DNA of 64,000 bases, taken from positions 1 to 64,000 of the forward strand of contig CBDHDM010000150.1 in assembly GCA_965261315.1 (NCBI GenBank), read 5' to 3'. Position numbers and translations under genes: made by a program. Below the pieces are notes generated by a model. The model searched no databases. It was not told the DNA's origin and saw only the letters and a program-made list of their open reading frames with translations. The DNA comes from Endozoicomonas sp965261315. Its GTDB lineage: Bacteria > Pseudomonadota > Gammaproteobacteria > Pseudomonadales > Endozoicomonadaceae. Shown one piece after another: positions 1-8,378 of the stretch. Positions within the stretch are counted from its first letter, which is position 1. Each line of letters begins with the position of its first letter.

Positions 1-380
1 GCAAGGCGGGCTCCTGAACGCAGAGCTGCTTTAGCTCGCAACTGCACCAAACCGTTCAGTGTGTTGGGGACATCTTGCATATTCTGAAAAAAGTTAGAGA
101 CTCCCTTGCGGATGAAAGCAGGAACAGTCACTCGATAGAGATTTAGAACGGGTTTAAGAAAGTAACGATCGAGCCCTGAGTTGAAACCGAAAAAGAAGCG
201 ATTCACCGGCTCAAGGGGATCATAAACATCAAGGAATGCCAACTGCCTTATATCACTTCCAGCCCCGCCTCCATGCTCCTCATAATACTCTAACTGGTCC
301 ATAGGATTGGAATACGGTATTCGATCCTGCGCATAACTTGAAAATACACAAAAAGAAAGAAACAGGAAGAAACTACGCAT
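1..380 (-). CDS. mlaA: MlaA/VacJ family outer-membrane lipid-asymmetry protein, N-terminal part
   Basis: The gene starts at ATG 380 and runs off the left edge, so about 126 codons are visible. The segment YDPLEPVNRFFFGFN followed by LKPVLNLYR, VRKGVSNFF-like and N-x-LNGL stretches is typical of MlaA, which removes mislocalised phospholipid from the outer leaflet of the outer membrane with porins and the MlaBCDEF system. The start overlaps the end of the upstream hydrolase gene by 8 bases (stop 373-375), suggesting translational coupling. Odd point: the leader (MRSFFLFLSFCVFSSYAQD) has no good lipobox; its Cys follows L-S-F and a signal peptidase I site after SYA looks better, whereas known MlaA is a lipoprotein. 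The family call is firm; the membrane anchoring is uncertain. Confidence 0.85.
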   Translation of the reverse strand, partial: MRSFFLFLSFCVFSSYAQDRIPYSNPMDQLEYYEEHGGGAGSDIRQLAFLDVYDPLEPVNRFFFGFNSGLDRYFLKPVLNLYRVTVPAFIRKGVSNFFQNMQDVPNTLNGLVQLRAKAALRSGARL

Positions 381-807
381 CTGGGAATTGCCCTGTTTTT
401 AAAAAACCAACCATATCCTGTACATTTGCGGAAAACTGAAGGTTACCCATATGACCGCCATAAGGATAAATTTTCGCGCGCTGACCGAATGTATTGTAAA
501 TAAAGGACAATCCCTGCTGATCAATAATCAGATCATCCGCATTATGCATCACACCTATATTTTTGGACTTTTTCAGCCATCGCTCTAAAGCAGGCAAACT
601 GCTTTGCAGGAAAGCGTCTTTTCTTTTCAGCAAAGACACACCCTGTTGTCTGCGATGGAGATTGAGCGACGGTAACAGCATACGTTCAAGGTATTGCTGG
701 AAATTCCAGTGCATCGACCGGTGAAAAAAAGGTGTTCGGCTTTCGGTCACAGTGATCGGCTGCCCTTCAGGGACAATCAGCCCAGTCCGATTCATAACAT
801 CTGCAGT
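373..807 (-). pseudogene. Alpha/beta hydrolase, C-terminal half, cut off by IS66
   Basis: This is the distal part of a gene whose other half lies at 3351-3850. Removing the IS66 element and one copy of the 8-bp duplication restores one continuous frame across ...MVFTA-DVMNRTG.... The segment contains MHNADDLI and YPYGGHMGNL, the positions expected for the catalytic Asp and His of an alpha/beta hydrolase. The stop codon overlaps the start of mlaA. Read from the IS end this half has its own ATG at 828 inside the element, but that would give a protein without the nucleophile. The substrate is unknown. Confidence 0.75.
800..807. repeat. IS66 target-site duplication, left copy
   Basis: The 8 bases TCTGCAGT directly precede the left terminal repeat. 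The same 8 bases follow the right end at 3351-3358. Eight bases is the duplication size known for IS66. Confidence 0.95.
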
Positions 808-888
808 GTAAGCGCCAAAATAACCCACGTTCTACCCGGCTAAACGCTGATAAGGAATCATAAGGTCTCTGATTACACGGAGGCTCCG

Positions 889-1220
889 ATGGACAATCCA
901 AAAACTACCCGGAACAATGGCAGCAACGAGTCGAAGCCTGGCATGACTCCGGGTTGAGCCAAAATGCCTGGAGTCGACAGAACGGCGTTAAGCCATCACA
1001 ACTTGGATACTGGAAAAAGAAGTTGCGGACTGGGAAAGCTCCTGCTTTATCATCAAAAACTGTTTCTGCCTTTGTGCCCGTTTCCCTGACGCAGAACCAG
1101 AGTCAAACTTGCGAAGAATCATCCCCTTTAACGGTATCATTGCCCAGTGGGCTCAGTGTTTCCGGGATTAATCATCAAAACCTCGCTCTGGCTGGTGAGT
1201 TGATTGGATTGCTGCGATGA
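889..1220 (+). pseudogene. tnpA: IS66 accessory protein TnpA, frameshifted near its start
   Basis: The helix-turn-helix-like segment YPEQWQQRVEAW...GLSQNAWSRQ...YWKKKL is typical of IS66 TnpA. The frame encoding it is open from about 873 but has no ATG; the first usable codon is TTG 954. An ATG at 889 encodes MDNPK and would join the conserved frame if one base were added near the CCAAAAAC run at 899-905, giving a normal 110-residue protein. A one-base deletion is therefore likely. The TGA stop overlaps the tnpB start (ATGA). Confidence 0.7.
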
Positions 1221-1585
1221 ATCAACCTGTAATGCGCCCGTCGTCCAGCTTGCCTGAGGTCTACCTTTATCGGGATCCCATCGATTTTCGAAAGTCCTTC
1301 AAGGGGCTGGCGGTACTGATCGAGCAGGAACTTGGGCATAACCCTTTTGATGGTCACCTCTATGCCTTCACCAACCGTCATCGCAATAAAATCAAGTGCT
1401 TGTTCTGGGAAGATAATGGTTTTGTGCTTTATTACAAGAGCTTGGCAGAGGATAAGTTCCACTGGCCAAAGCCCGATGACGAACTGTTAGCCTTAACAGG
1501 CCAACAGCTCAATTGGCTGCTTGATGGCTATAATCTCAGTGCGATGAAACCCCATAAAAAAAGACATTACGAAAGCTGTTTTTAG
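1217..1585 (+). CDS. tnpB: IS66 accessory protein TnpB (Orf2)
   Basis: A protein of 122 residues with the IS66 Orf2 signature: YLYRDPIDFRKSFKGL near residues 17-32, then a segment with NKIKCLFWEDNGFVLYYK. It starts at an ATGA overlap with tnpA, the usual arrangement of this family, where the three genes are translationally coupled. It is intact, unlike its two partners. The biochemical role of TnpB in IS66 transposition is not settled; it is required together with TnpC in studied elements. Confidence 0.9.
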   Translation: MNQPVMRPSSSLPEVYLYRDPIDFRKSFKGLAVLIEQELGHNPFDGHLYAFTNRHRNKIKCLFWEDNGFVLYYKSLAEDKFHWPKPDDELLALTGQQLNWLLDGYNLSAMKPHKKRHYESCF

Positions 1586-1621
1586 TCTTAAAACTCAGCC
1601 GCTTATGGTAAAATATCGGCT

Positions 1622-3303
1622 ATGAAATCACCCATTGACACCCTCATTTATCAGCCAAAATCCGCCCTGAGTTTACTGGCAGGAAGCGCTGAAACAGCTT
1701 TGGATCTGGAGGCCTTACTTGAGGCCATCCAGGCCATGGACGGTGTCATTCTCGAAAAAGACAATGTCATTCTTGAGAAAGACGACATTATCCAGAAAAA
1801 GTCTTTTGTCATCGAAGAGCAGAAAAAACGCATCGCTATTCTGGAAGAATACCTGCGTTTGGAACGTGCCCGCCTTTACGGTCGAAGCTCTGAAAAGTTC
1901 AGTGGTCAGGGTGAAATCTTCAATGAAGCAGAATTAACGGACTGTGCCGTTGATCCGGATGAAGATGCTCAGGAAGAAACAGAGGAAAGTCCAAAGCCCC
2001 CAAAGAAACGCAAGGGGCGTCAACCTCTGTCGCCGTCACTGCCGAGAGTCCAGGAACGTATTGAACTGACCGAAGAAGAAAAGCAGGGTGCCATTGAGAC
2101 CTTCTTCACCAAAGTCCGGGAAGAACTGGATATTATTCCTGCCAGGGTTCAGGTCAAGGAGATTATGCAGGAAAAAGCCGTATTCATTGTGAAGGATGAA
2201 CAGGGCGGAGAATCTCACGAAAAACGCGTCATTAAAGCCGCTGAACTCCCAAAGCACCCCATTCCAAAATCGGCGGTCACCGTCAACATGCTGGCCTGGA
2301 TCATCGGTGCCAAATATTGCGATGCCCTGCCACTGTATCGGCAGGAAAAGATACTGGCTCGTTATGGTGGCTCCATCACCCGGACGACGATGGCCAACTG
2401 GATGATCCGGTTATCCCTGCAGCTGCAGCCACTGATCAACCTGATGGAAGACCATCAGCGCACAGGGCATATCATGAATGCCGATGAGACCGGGTTCAGG
2501 TGCTCAAGGAACTCAGTAAATCACTCCACTCTGATAAATATATGTGGGTGACACGGGGTGGTCCACCGGGGCAACCGGCGGTGCTGTTCCATTACGATCC
2601 TTCCAGAGGCAAGGAGGTTCCCCTGCGCCTGTTCGAAGGGTTTAGCGGTTACCTGCAAACTGACGGTTATGCCAGTTACAGCGCCGTGTGCAAAAAAGAA
2701 GGCATTATCCAGGTTGGCTGCTTTGATCATGTACGCCGTAAATTCACCGATGCCAAAAAAGGCGAAGCCAAACCGGGCAAGAAGGTGAAGAACAGCAAGG
2801 TCAGCAAAGCCGATGTTGCGTTGGGTAAAATCCGCAAGCTGTATGCCATTGAAGAGGCCATCAAAGGCCTGACTGCTCCGGAAAAGAAGACTCGGCGACA
2901 ACAGGAGAGCAAGCCCCTGCTGGATGACCTGCACCAGTGGTTACAGAAAAACATCACCCGGCTGGTACCTGACAGCCTGACCCATAAAGCAATGAGCTAT
3001 GCCCTGAACCAATGGCCGAAACTGGTCGTGTACTGTGAAGATGGGGATATCAATATCAGTAATGCAGCGGCGGAAAATGCTATCCGCCCCTTCACTCTTG
3101 GTCGCAAGAACTGGCTCTTTGCAGACACACCCAAGGGTGCCAAAGCCAGTGCCATCTATTACAGCCTGATTGAAAGCGCAAAAGGCAATGGGCTGGAGCC
3201 TTTCCAATACCTGAGCCACATTTTAAAAGAACTGCCTTACGCTGACACGATTGAGAAACTGGAACAGCTTCTGCCCTGGGCAGTGAAGGCGGCTCAAGAA
3301 TAA
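1622..3303 (+). pseudogene. tnpC: IS66 transposase TnpC, one frameshift
   Basis: The first 300 residues (from ATG 1622) contain a coiled-coil leader, the LYGRSSEK motif, a Lys-rich linker and the catalytic MNADET region. The second frame (from about 2500) continues VLKELSKSLHSDKYMW, a DGYASY motif and the C-terminal NAAENAIRPFTLGRKNW segment with the catalytic Glu. The break falls at GGGTTCAGGTG near 2492-2500; adding one base restores a protein of about 560 residues. All DDE motif regions survive, so the loss is recent or the base was missed in sequencing. Confidence 0.9.
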
Positions 3304-3350
3304 GCAGATCTGTTGGGATTGGCTATAACGCTGGTTATATTGGCGCTTAC

Positions 3351-3358
3351 TCTGCAGT
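3351..3358. repeat. IS66 target-site duplication, right copy
   Basis: TCTGCAGT, identical to 800-807, immediately outside the right terminal inverted repeat. Confidence 0.95.
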
Positions 3359-3850
3359 AAACACCATGGACGCGATAGAGAACCGAAAGGCAACACCAAT
3401 CAGCAGTGCCAACTCTCCATCACTCATCGTTTCAACTTCCCTACCTATGACTTCTTTAAGGCTGTCATCAACATCAAGATGATTGTTCTTCCGAAAGTAC
3501 TCCGCTAACTGATCGAAGAAGCGATTGAACAACTCCGTTGTATCATCAATACCTTCAATCTTGACTCTTGTAAGCTGATCCAGGTTCTGAATAGAGCGTT
3601 CGAGATAAACCGGCGGATTAATTAACAATATGCGCTGAAAGCCAATGTGTTCCTTCCTGTCATCCAGAGACCCAACGAAGGCTGCATCCAGCGCACCAAG
3701 GCTATAACCAGCGAGATATATACCATTAATTACCAGCCGTTTATTAAACTGTTCAATTCGTTTCAGACTGGCTTGCATCAATCGGTAAAGATCACTGGCA
3801 TCCTGTCGGGAAATGCCCGGCAAGTGTGTACAACCCTGCTCGGAAATGTA
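3351..3850 (-). pseudogene. Alpha/beta hydrolase, N-terminal half, cut off by IS66 and also lacking a start
   Basis: This piece holds the nucleophile elbow GYSLG (in IYLAGYSLGALDAAFVG) and a helical cap region (ELFNRFFDQLAEYF). It joins in frame to 373-807 once the IS66 element is removed. The frame is open only back to an in-frame TGA at 3851-3853; the best start is TTG 3823, or the protein begins with the EQGCTHLPG segment. The usual first beta strands and oxyanion loop are missing, so the gene was already shortened at its 5' end or carries a second frameshift. A lipoprotein gene ends 88 bases upstream. Confidence 0.7.
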
Positions 3851-3938
3851 TCATTTGGTTTTACTCTACGCTTGCTTTAAAAGATTCAAGCATAGAGCAA
3901 GATTCAGCTTTTCTCTGAGTCGAAACTTTAAAAAGCAA

Positions 3939-4505
3939 TCAACGCAACATCGAAGGCGAGTCAATCCAAAAGTAGACAGACCAGCTGTCTCTAAACAAAC
4001 CCGGAGTACTCTGCTTCCTTAAAGAGCCGCGAACCTGACCTTCGAACAGGTATTGAGTTTCTTCTCCACGTCCTTCCAGAACACCTTGCTCCTCATACCA
4101 GCCTCCGGGGTTTTCACCGAGACATTGGTTGATAAAATCCTGAGCCTGTTGATAGTCCTGATGTGCAGTTTCCTGGTCAGGATAGGCCTTATTACAGACA
4201 TAGCTGTACTTATCGGACCACTGCCATATCTGACAACTGTTTTCTATCAATTGGTAGCGGCTATCCCAAAGCGTGATTTTATTTTTATAGGATGGGCGAA
4301 TGCGAATAGTCTCAAAACCATTATTACTGTTACTGAATAGGGTCGAAAGAGACTGGCAGTCTAACTGAACACCTTCTGAGGAAGGGCCTGTCAGTGGTGA
4401 TTCTTTTGAGCTAAATGCACTGCAACCAGACAACAGAGCTACCAAAAAGGTCATGAAAACAAGCGGCTTTCCCAGCCTTTTTCCAGAAACCGTCTTCCAA
4501 AACAT
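3939..4505 (-). CDS. Putative lipoprotein of unknown function
   Basis: A protein of 188 residues. The N-terminus is a basic stretch, a hydrophobic segment FMTFLVALL and a lipobox LLSGC (Cys near residue 28), so it is predicted to be exported and lipidated. The mature part is polar with several Cys and aromatic residues (CQIWQWSDKYSYVC) and no family I recognise. It lies upstream of, and in the same direction as, the broken hydrolase and mlaA, which may have formed an envelope-related operon with it. Function unknown. Confidence 0.7.
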   Translation of the reverse strand: MFWKTVSGKRLGKPLVFMTFLVALLSGCSAFSSKESPLTGPSSEGVQLDCQSLSTLFSNSNNGFETIRIRPSYKNKITLWDSRYQLIENSCQIWQWSDKYSYVCNKAYPDQETAHQDYQQAQDFINQCLGENPGGWYEEQGVLEGRGEETQYLFEGQVRGSLRKQSTPGLFRDSWSVYFWIDSPSMLR

Positions 4506-4632
4506 CCGCTCTCCTCCTTAGGGGCAAGCCAAGTTACTGTGCGTACGATGGTAAGAAGAGTATAGGGAGGGAAAGAGAAAATAAATAAAAAATGCCGGTA
4601 GGCTACAAAGCAAACCAGCATTCTATACATCT

Positions 4633-4721
4633 CGCTCCGACGCTCTGCGTGGTAGCGCTGCGTTCCACCTATAAGCGTAATGCCTGCGGATGGCTACGCA
4701 TTCCCACGCGGAGCGTGGGAA
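4633..4721. repeat. Palindromic intergenic repeat (REP-like) with GC-rich hairpins
   Basis: The region holds a perfect 9-bp hairpin TTCCCACGC-GGA-GCGTGGGAA (4701-4721), preceded by related GC-rich palindromic pieces (TCCGACGCTCTGCGTGG). Sequences of this kind occur as dispersed intergenic repeats in several gammaproteobacteria. It lies just after the fadL stop and may also act as its transcription end or mRNA stabiliser. No second copy was noticed in the window. Confidence 0.6.
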
Positions 4722-4746
4722 CGAGTTAACTACCTTGAGCTCTGAA

Positions 4747-5991
4747 TTAGAACAGGTAGTTCAGCTGGGCACCAAGAATATGGGAGCTGCTGCTAAATGT
4801 ACCTTCTAACAGCCCAACGTCAAGCGGCCCACTGTGCGACACCTCACTAATTGCACCATCTTGCAGTTTTACGTAAGCATATGCGAAATCAACGTTCATA
4901 TTATCCGCAACTTCCCAGTTAGCTCCAAAGGTAAACCAGTTACGGTTAGCATCTGGAGAGCGAGCAGTTCTGAATTCATCACTAACTGGCGACTCATCAA
5001 ACATATAGCCAGCGCGCAACAACCACTGGTCATTCAGTTGATAAGATGTACCCAATGACAGTGCCCATGTATCACTCCAGTTCATTGGAACATAGTAAGC
5101 GGAACCGGACCCATCAGATTTAGCAACATCAAATTCCTTAAAACGGCTCCAGCGAGTCCATGTAACATCAGCCATAACCGTCCACTGATCATCCAGTTTA
5201 TGAGTTGCGCTGGCCATCAACTTTTCTGGCATAACGATAGCCAGATTGACGTTTTCTTCAGGACGGATTGAAGTGGTATAAGTACCACCTAAATTGAAGT
5301 CCAGCTTAGAGTGGTATGCTAAGCCGAGTGTAGTTGTATCATTAACCTTCCAAATCGTACCTATGTTCCAGGCGATGGCATTGTCATCACCTTCAATGGT
5401 GCCGTCTACGACTCCCAATGCTTTACTGGTCAACTCTCCTTTAACATGAGAACCAATAAGACCAAAACCTACTGAAACATCATCATTGAATTTGTAGGAA
5501 ACTGTACCCTGAAGATTCATAACTTGAACACTGGTTTTCTTAGCAAAAGATTGCCCTACCCAACCATCTTCATAGTCCAGCTCAATACCGTAAGGGGCAT
5601 AACCCGCCAGACCAAAACTCCACTGTTCATCAATCGGCATTACAAAATAGCCAAATGGTACAAAAGCGGTTTTCTGAAAGTCCTCAGTGCTATCAGTTCG
5701 CTTTGGGCCTACTCCCATCTCTTTTTCAATACTTCCATCAAAGCTCCCACCCTCCAAAATAACATCCGCACCCGCAGAGATCTGACGACCTTCTACAAAG
5801 CTTATACCCGCAGGGTTTGAGGAAGAAATAGACGCATCAATAGCATTAGAGGCACGGCCAGCAAAGCCAGTACCCAGATAGCTGGCGGACTGCTCGTTGA
5901 TACCGTAGCCGGCGGCCTGAACAAAAGAAACCTGAGATGCCAGTGCAATAGCAGAGGCGAGAATGACCTTGCGGCTGAGCTGAAACTGCAT
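4747..5991 (-). CDS. fadL: FadL/OmpP1/TodX family outer-membrane transporter
   Basis: A protein of 414 residues with a signal peptide (cleavage after VQA near residue 26) and mature N-terminus AGYGINEQSASYLGTGFAGR, the NPA(G) loop typical of FadL hatch domains (SSNPAGISF near residue 60), then alternating beta strands ending in a terminal aromatic residue (LNYLF). FadL proteins are 14-strand barrels that let long-chain fatty acids or hydrophobic compounds diffuse laterally through the outer membrane. It stands alone, with a repeat/hairpin region downstream and 435 bases of upstream space. The exact substrate (fatty acid or aromatic hydrocarbon) cannot be told from sequence. Confidence 0.92.
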   Translation of the reverse strand: MQFQLSRKVILASAIALASQVSFVQAAGYGINEQSASYLGTGFAGRASNAIDASISSSNPAGISFVEGRQISAGADVILEGGSFDGSIEKEMGVGPKRTDSTEDFQKTAFVPFGYFVMPIDEQWSFGLAGYAPYGIELDYEDGWVGQSFAKKTSVQVMNLQGTVSYKFNDDVSVGFGLIGSHVKGELTSKALGVVDGTIEGDDNAIAWNIGTIWKVNDTTTLGLAYHSKLDFNLGGTYTTSIRPEENVNLAIVMPEKLMASATHKLDDQWTVMADVTWTRWSRFKEFDVAKSDGSGSAYYVPMNWSDTWALSLGTSYQLNDQWLLRAGYMFDESPVSDEFRTARSPDANRNWFTFGANWEVADNMNVDFAYAYVKLQDGAISEVSHSGPLDVGLLEGTFSSSSHILGAQLNYLF

Positions 5992-6426
5992 AATACCCTC
6001 AAACCTGTGTGATTCTGATGAGCCTTCATCAGAAGCGCATTAGGCGCTTGTCTAAAATTTGCTGGCGATCATACAGAGGCTTTTTAGACAATTCTGTTAT
6101 ATTTTTGTTTCAGAATAAGAAAAGTAAGTAACCACCAACAAATAACCTGTGGGTAAAATAGACATTAGCCAGCATTCTGGCAGCAGACTTACTCTCTTAC
6201 AACTAATACCCAGTATGTCGCCACATTTACTTCACTGATCTGTGAAATAAAAAGTTATTCCATATCGAATAGAACGGGGGAGATTTCAAATTACCTTCCA
6301 AGCCTGGGTCGGTGATGAAGCTCCGCAGTGATAAAAAAGCCCTCCAAATCTTAGAAGGGCTCATTTCCGACGCTATACTGACGGGGTCTATACCCATCGC
6401 CTTTACAGTCGCCACTGAGTTAGCTG
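5992..6426. other. Intergenic region between aapP and fadL
   Basis: 435 bases without a convincing gene. It holds the fadL promoter region (AT-rich stretch around 6090-6130) and, near its right end, the rho-independent terminator of the aap operon at 6333-6361. Short open frames here have no recognisable product. Confidence 0.6.
6333..6361 (-). terminator. Rho-independent terminator of the aap operon
   Basis: On the minus strand AGCCCTTC and GGAGGGCT form an 8-bp stem (one G-U) with a 9-base loop, followed by TTTTTT. It begins 66 bases after the aapP stop. Confidence 0.8.
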
Positions 6427-7257
6427 CTAGTGATTCAACACCTGTCCCAGAAACTTACGGGTGCGCTCTGAACGGGGATTGCTGAAGAATGTTTCCGGTG
6501 GTGCCTGCTCAATAATTTGACCTTCATCCATAAAGATTACCCGGTCTGCCACCGTCCGGGCAAAGCCCATTTCATGGGTAACGCAAAGCATGGTCATCCC
6601 TTCTTGGGCCAGTTCGATCATAACGTCCAGCACCTCTTTGATCATCTCCGGATCAAGCGCAGAAGTCGGCTCATCAAACAACATCACTTCCGGATTCATA
6701 CAAAGGCTTCTGGCAATGGCAACACGCTGCTGCTGTCCTCCGGATAACTGCCCTGGGTATTTATTGGCCTGGTCAGGAATCCTCACCCGCTCAAGGTACT
6801 CCATAGCCACCTTTTCTGCTTCCTTACGAGACTGTTTACGAACCCAGATCGGTGCCAGCGTACAGTTTTCCAGAATCGTGAGGTGCGGAAACAGATTAAA
6901 CTGCTGGAACACCATCCCCACTTCACGACGGATAGTTTCTATATTTTTCAGATCGTTGGTCAGACGGGTTCCATCTACCACAATGCTGCCTTCCTGATGT
7001 TCCTCAAGGCAGTTAATGCAGCGAATCAATGTCGATTTACCCGAGCCCGATGGACCACAGATCACTATTTTCTCGCCCTTGCTGACATTCAGACTAATGT
7101 CACGAAGAACATGAAACTGTCCGTACCATTTATTCAAACCACTGATTTCAATCAGTGTCGACTGATCTATTCCAGATTCACGCTGAATATTAACCTCAGC
7201 CTGCTCATCTTTTTTTATTGAATCTTTTATAGCCGAGCGATCAAGTAATTCGTCCAT
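6427..7257 (-). CDS. aapP: General amino-acid ABC transporter, ATP-binding protein
   Basis: A protein of 276 residues starting at ATG 7257, four bases after the aapM stop. It has Walker A GPSGSGKST, Q-loop region VFQQFNLFPH, signature LSGGQQQRVAIARSL, Walker B VMLFDEPTSALD and the switch CVTHEMG, all intact. It energises the AapJQMP importer of polar and other L-amino acids at the inner membrane. Compared with typical AapP it has about 30 extra N-terminal residues, acidic and lysine-rich (MDELLDRSAIKDS). Last gene of the four-gene operon. Confidence 0.92.
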   Translation of the reverse strand: MDELLDRSAIKDSIKKDEQAEVNIQRESGIDQSTLIEISGLNKWYGQFHVLRDISLNVSKGEKIVICGPSGSGKSTLIRCINCLEEHQEGSIVVDGTRLTNDLKNIETIRREVGMVFQQFNLFPHLTILENCTLAPIWVRKQSRKEAEKVAMEYLERVRIPDQANKYPGQLSGGQQQRVAIARSLCMNPEVMLFDEPTSALDPEMIKEVLDVMIELAQEGMTMLCVTHEMGFARTVADRVIFMDEGQIIEQAPPETFFSNPRSERTRKFLGQVLNH

Positions 7258-7261
7258 AAGA

Positions 7262-8359
7262 TTAATGCCCTTGATGTAATTGTTGTTCGAGTCGCTGGCT
7301 GTACTTTGACATGCCAAAACAGAAGATCCAGAAAACAAATCCGGCAAACAAATAACCTTCAACCGAGTTACCCAACCAGGCAGGGTCATTCAACCCCGCT
7401 TGAATAATGGCCAGTAAATCAAACAGGCCAATCACCAGTACCAGGCTAGTGTCTTTAAACAGAGCAATAAAGGTATTCACAACTCCGGGGATCACCAGCC
7501 GCATTGCCTGAGGCAGAATGATCATGATCATTCCCTGCCAGTAGCTAAGCCCAAGACTGTTAAAGGCTTCAAACTGACCTTTGGGGATCGCCTGCAATCC
7601 TCCGCGAACCACTTCCGCCATATAGGCCGATTGAAACAGGATTATGCCAATAAGTGCCCTGAGCAGCTTATCAAATACCACTTCTTCGGGAATAAAAAGA
7701 GGCAGCATGACTGATGCCATAAACAGCACGGTTATCAGCGGGACACCACGCCAGAGTTCAATATAAGCAGTACATAAAGAGCGAATCACCGGCATATTGG
7801 AGCGACGCCCCAGGGCAAGCAGAACTCCAAAGGGTAATGACGCAATCATTCCACACAAGGCCAGTAGAAGCGTCAACATTAAACCGCCCCATTGATGTGT
7901 CTCTACTTTTTCCAGACCTGGAAGATCACCGTAAAGGAGAAACCAGGAAACAAATGGCATAAACAATAAGCTATAACCCAGCACCCACTGTTTTCCCGGT
8001 GCCACCTTCACAGAAAGCCAGAGAATAAGCACGGCTAATTGTGCAAAAAAGAGGTTAGGCCGCCACTGGTGCTCTTCAGGATAAAACCCATAGATAAACT
8101 GATCTAACCTTGCAGTGACAAAGGCCCAGCAAGCACCTTCCCGATTACAGGCATTGCTATCAGCACCAAACCAGGTCGCATCGACCAATGCCCACTGCAC
8201 CAACGGAGGAACGGCTAAAGAAAGACCATAAGCGATGAGCAACGTCGCTACCGTACTTAAAGGACTGGCAAACAGATTGTTCCTTACCCATGCCAACACA
8301 CCGACAGCCATGATCGGTGGCTCACGGGCAGGAATCATTTTTAGTTCGTGATTCATCAT
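7262..8359 (-). CDS. aapM: General amino-acid ABC transporter, permease AapM
   Basis: A protein of 365 residues with an N-terminal transmembrane segment, a periplasmic insert holding several Cys and Trp residues, and a C-terminal HisMQ-type permease core (GGLMLTLLLALCGMIASLPFGVLLALGR start; EAA-type loop EAFNSLGLSYWQGMIMIILP). It pairs with AapQ to form the membrane channel. Spacing to aapQ is 19 bases and to aapP 4 bases, supporting one transcript. Confidence 0.9.
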   Translation of the reverse strand: MMNHELKMIPAREPPIMAVGVLAWVRNNLFASPLSTVATLLIAYGLSLAVPPLVQWALVDATWFGADSNACNREGACWAFVTARLDQFIYGFYPEEHQWRPNLFFAQLAVLILWLSVKVAPGKQWVLGYSLLFMPFVSWFLLYGDLPGLEKVETHQWGGLMLTLLLALCGMIASLPFGVLLALGRRSNMPVIRSLCTAYIELWRGVPLITVLFMASVMLPLFIPEEVVFDKLLRALIGIILFQSAYMAEVVRGGLQAIPKGQFEAFNSLGLSYWQGMIMIILPQAMRLVIPGVVNTFIALFKDTSLVLVIGLFDLLAIIQAGLNDPAWLGNSVEGYLFAGFVFWIFCFGMSKYSQRLEQQLHQGH

Positions 8360-8378
8360 GATTCTATTCTCCCACCCT

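Larger units (their letters stand above)
808..3350 (+). mobile_element. IS66-family insertion sequence, complete ends, 2543 bp
   Basis: The left end begins GTAAGCGCCAAAATAACC and the right end, read inward, begins GTAAGCGCCAATATAACC: matching terminal inverted repeats of IS66 type. Perfect 8-bp direct repeats flank both ends, so this was a simple transposition event. The element carries tnpA, tnpB and tnpC in the usual order, but tnpA and tnpC each appear to lack one base, so the copy is probably not autonomous. It splits an alpha/beta hydrolase gene on the minus strand. Confidence 0.95.
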
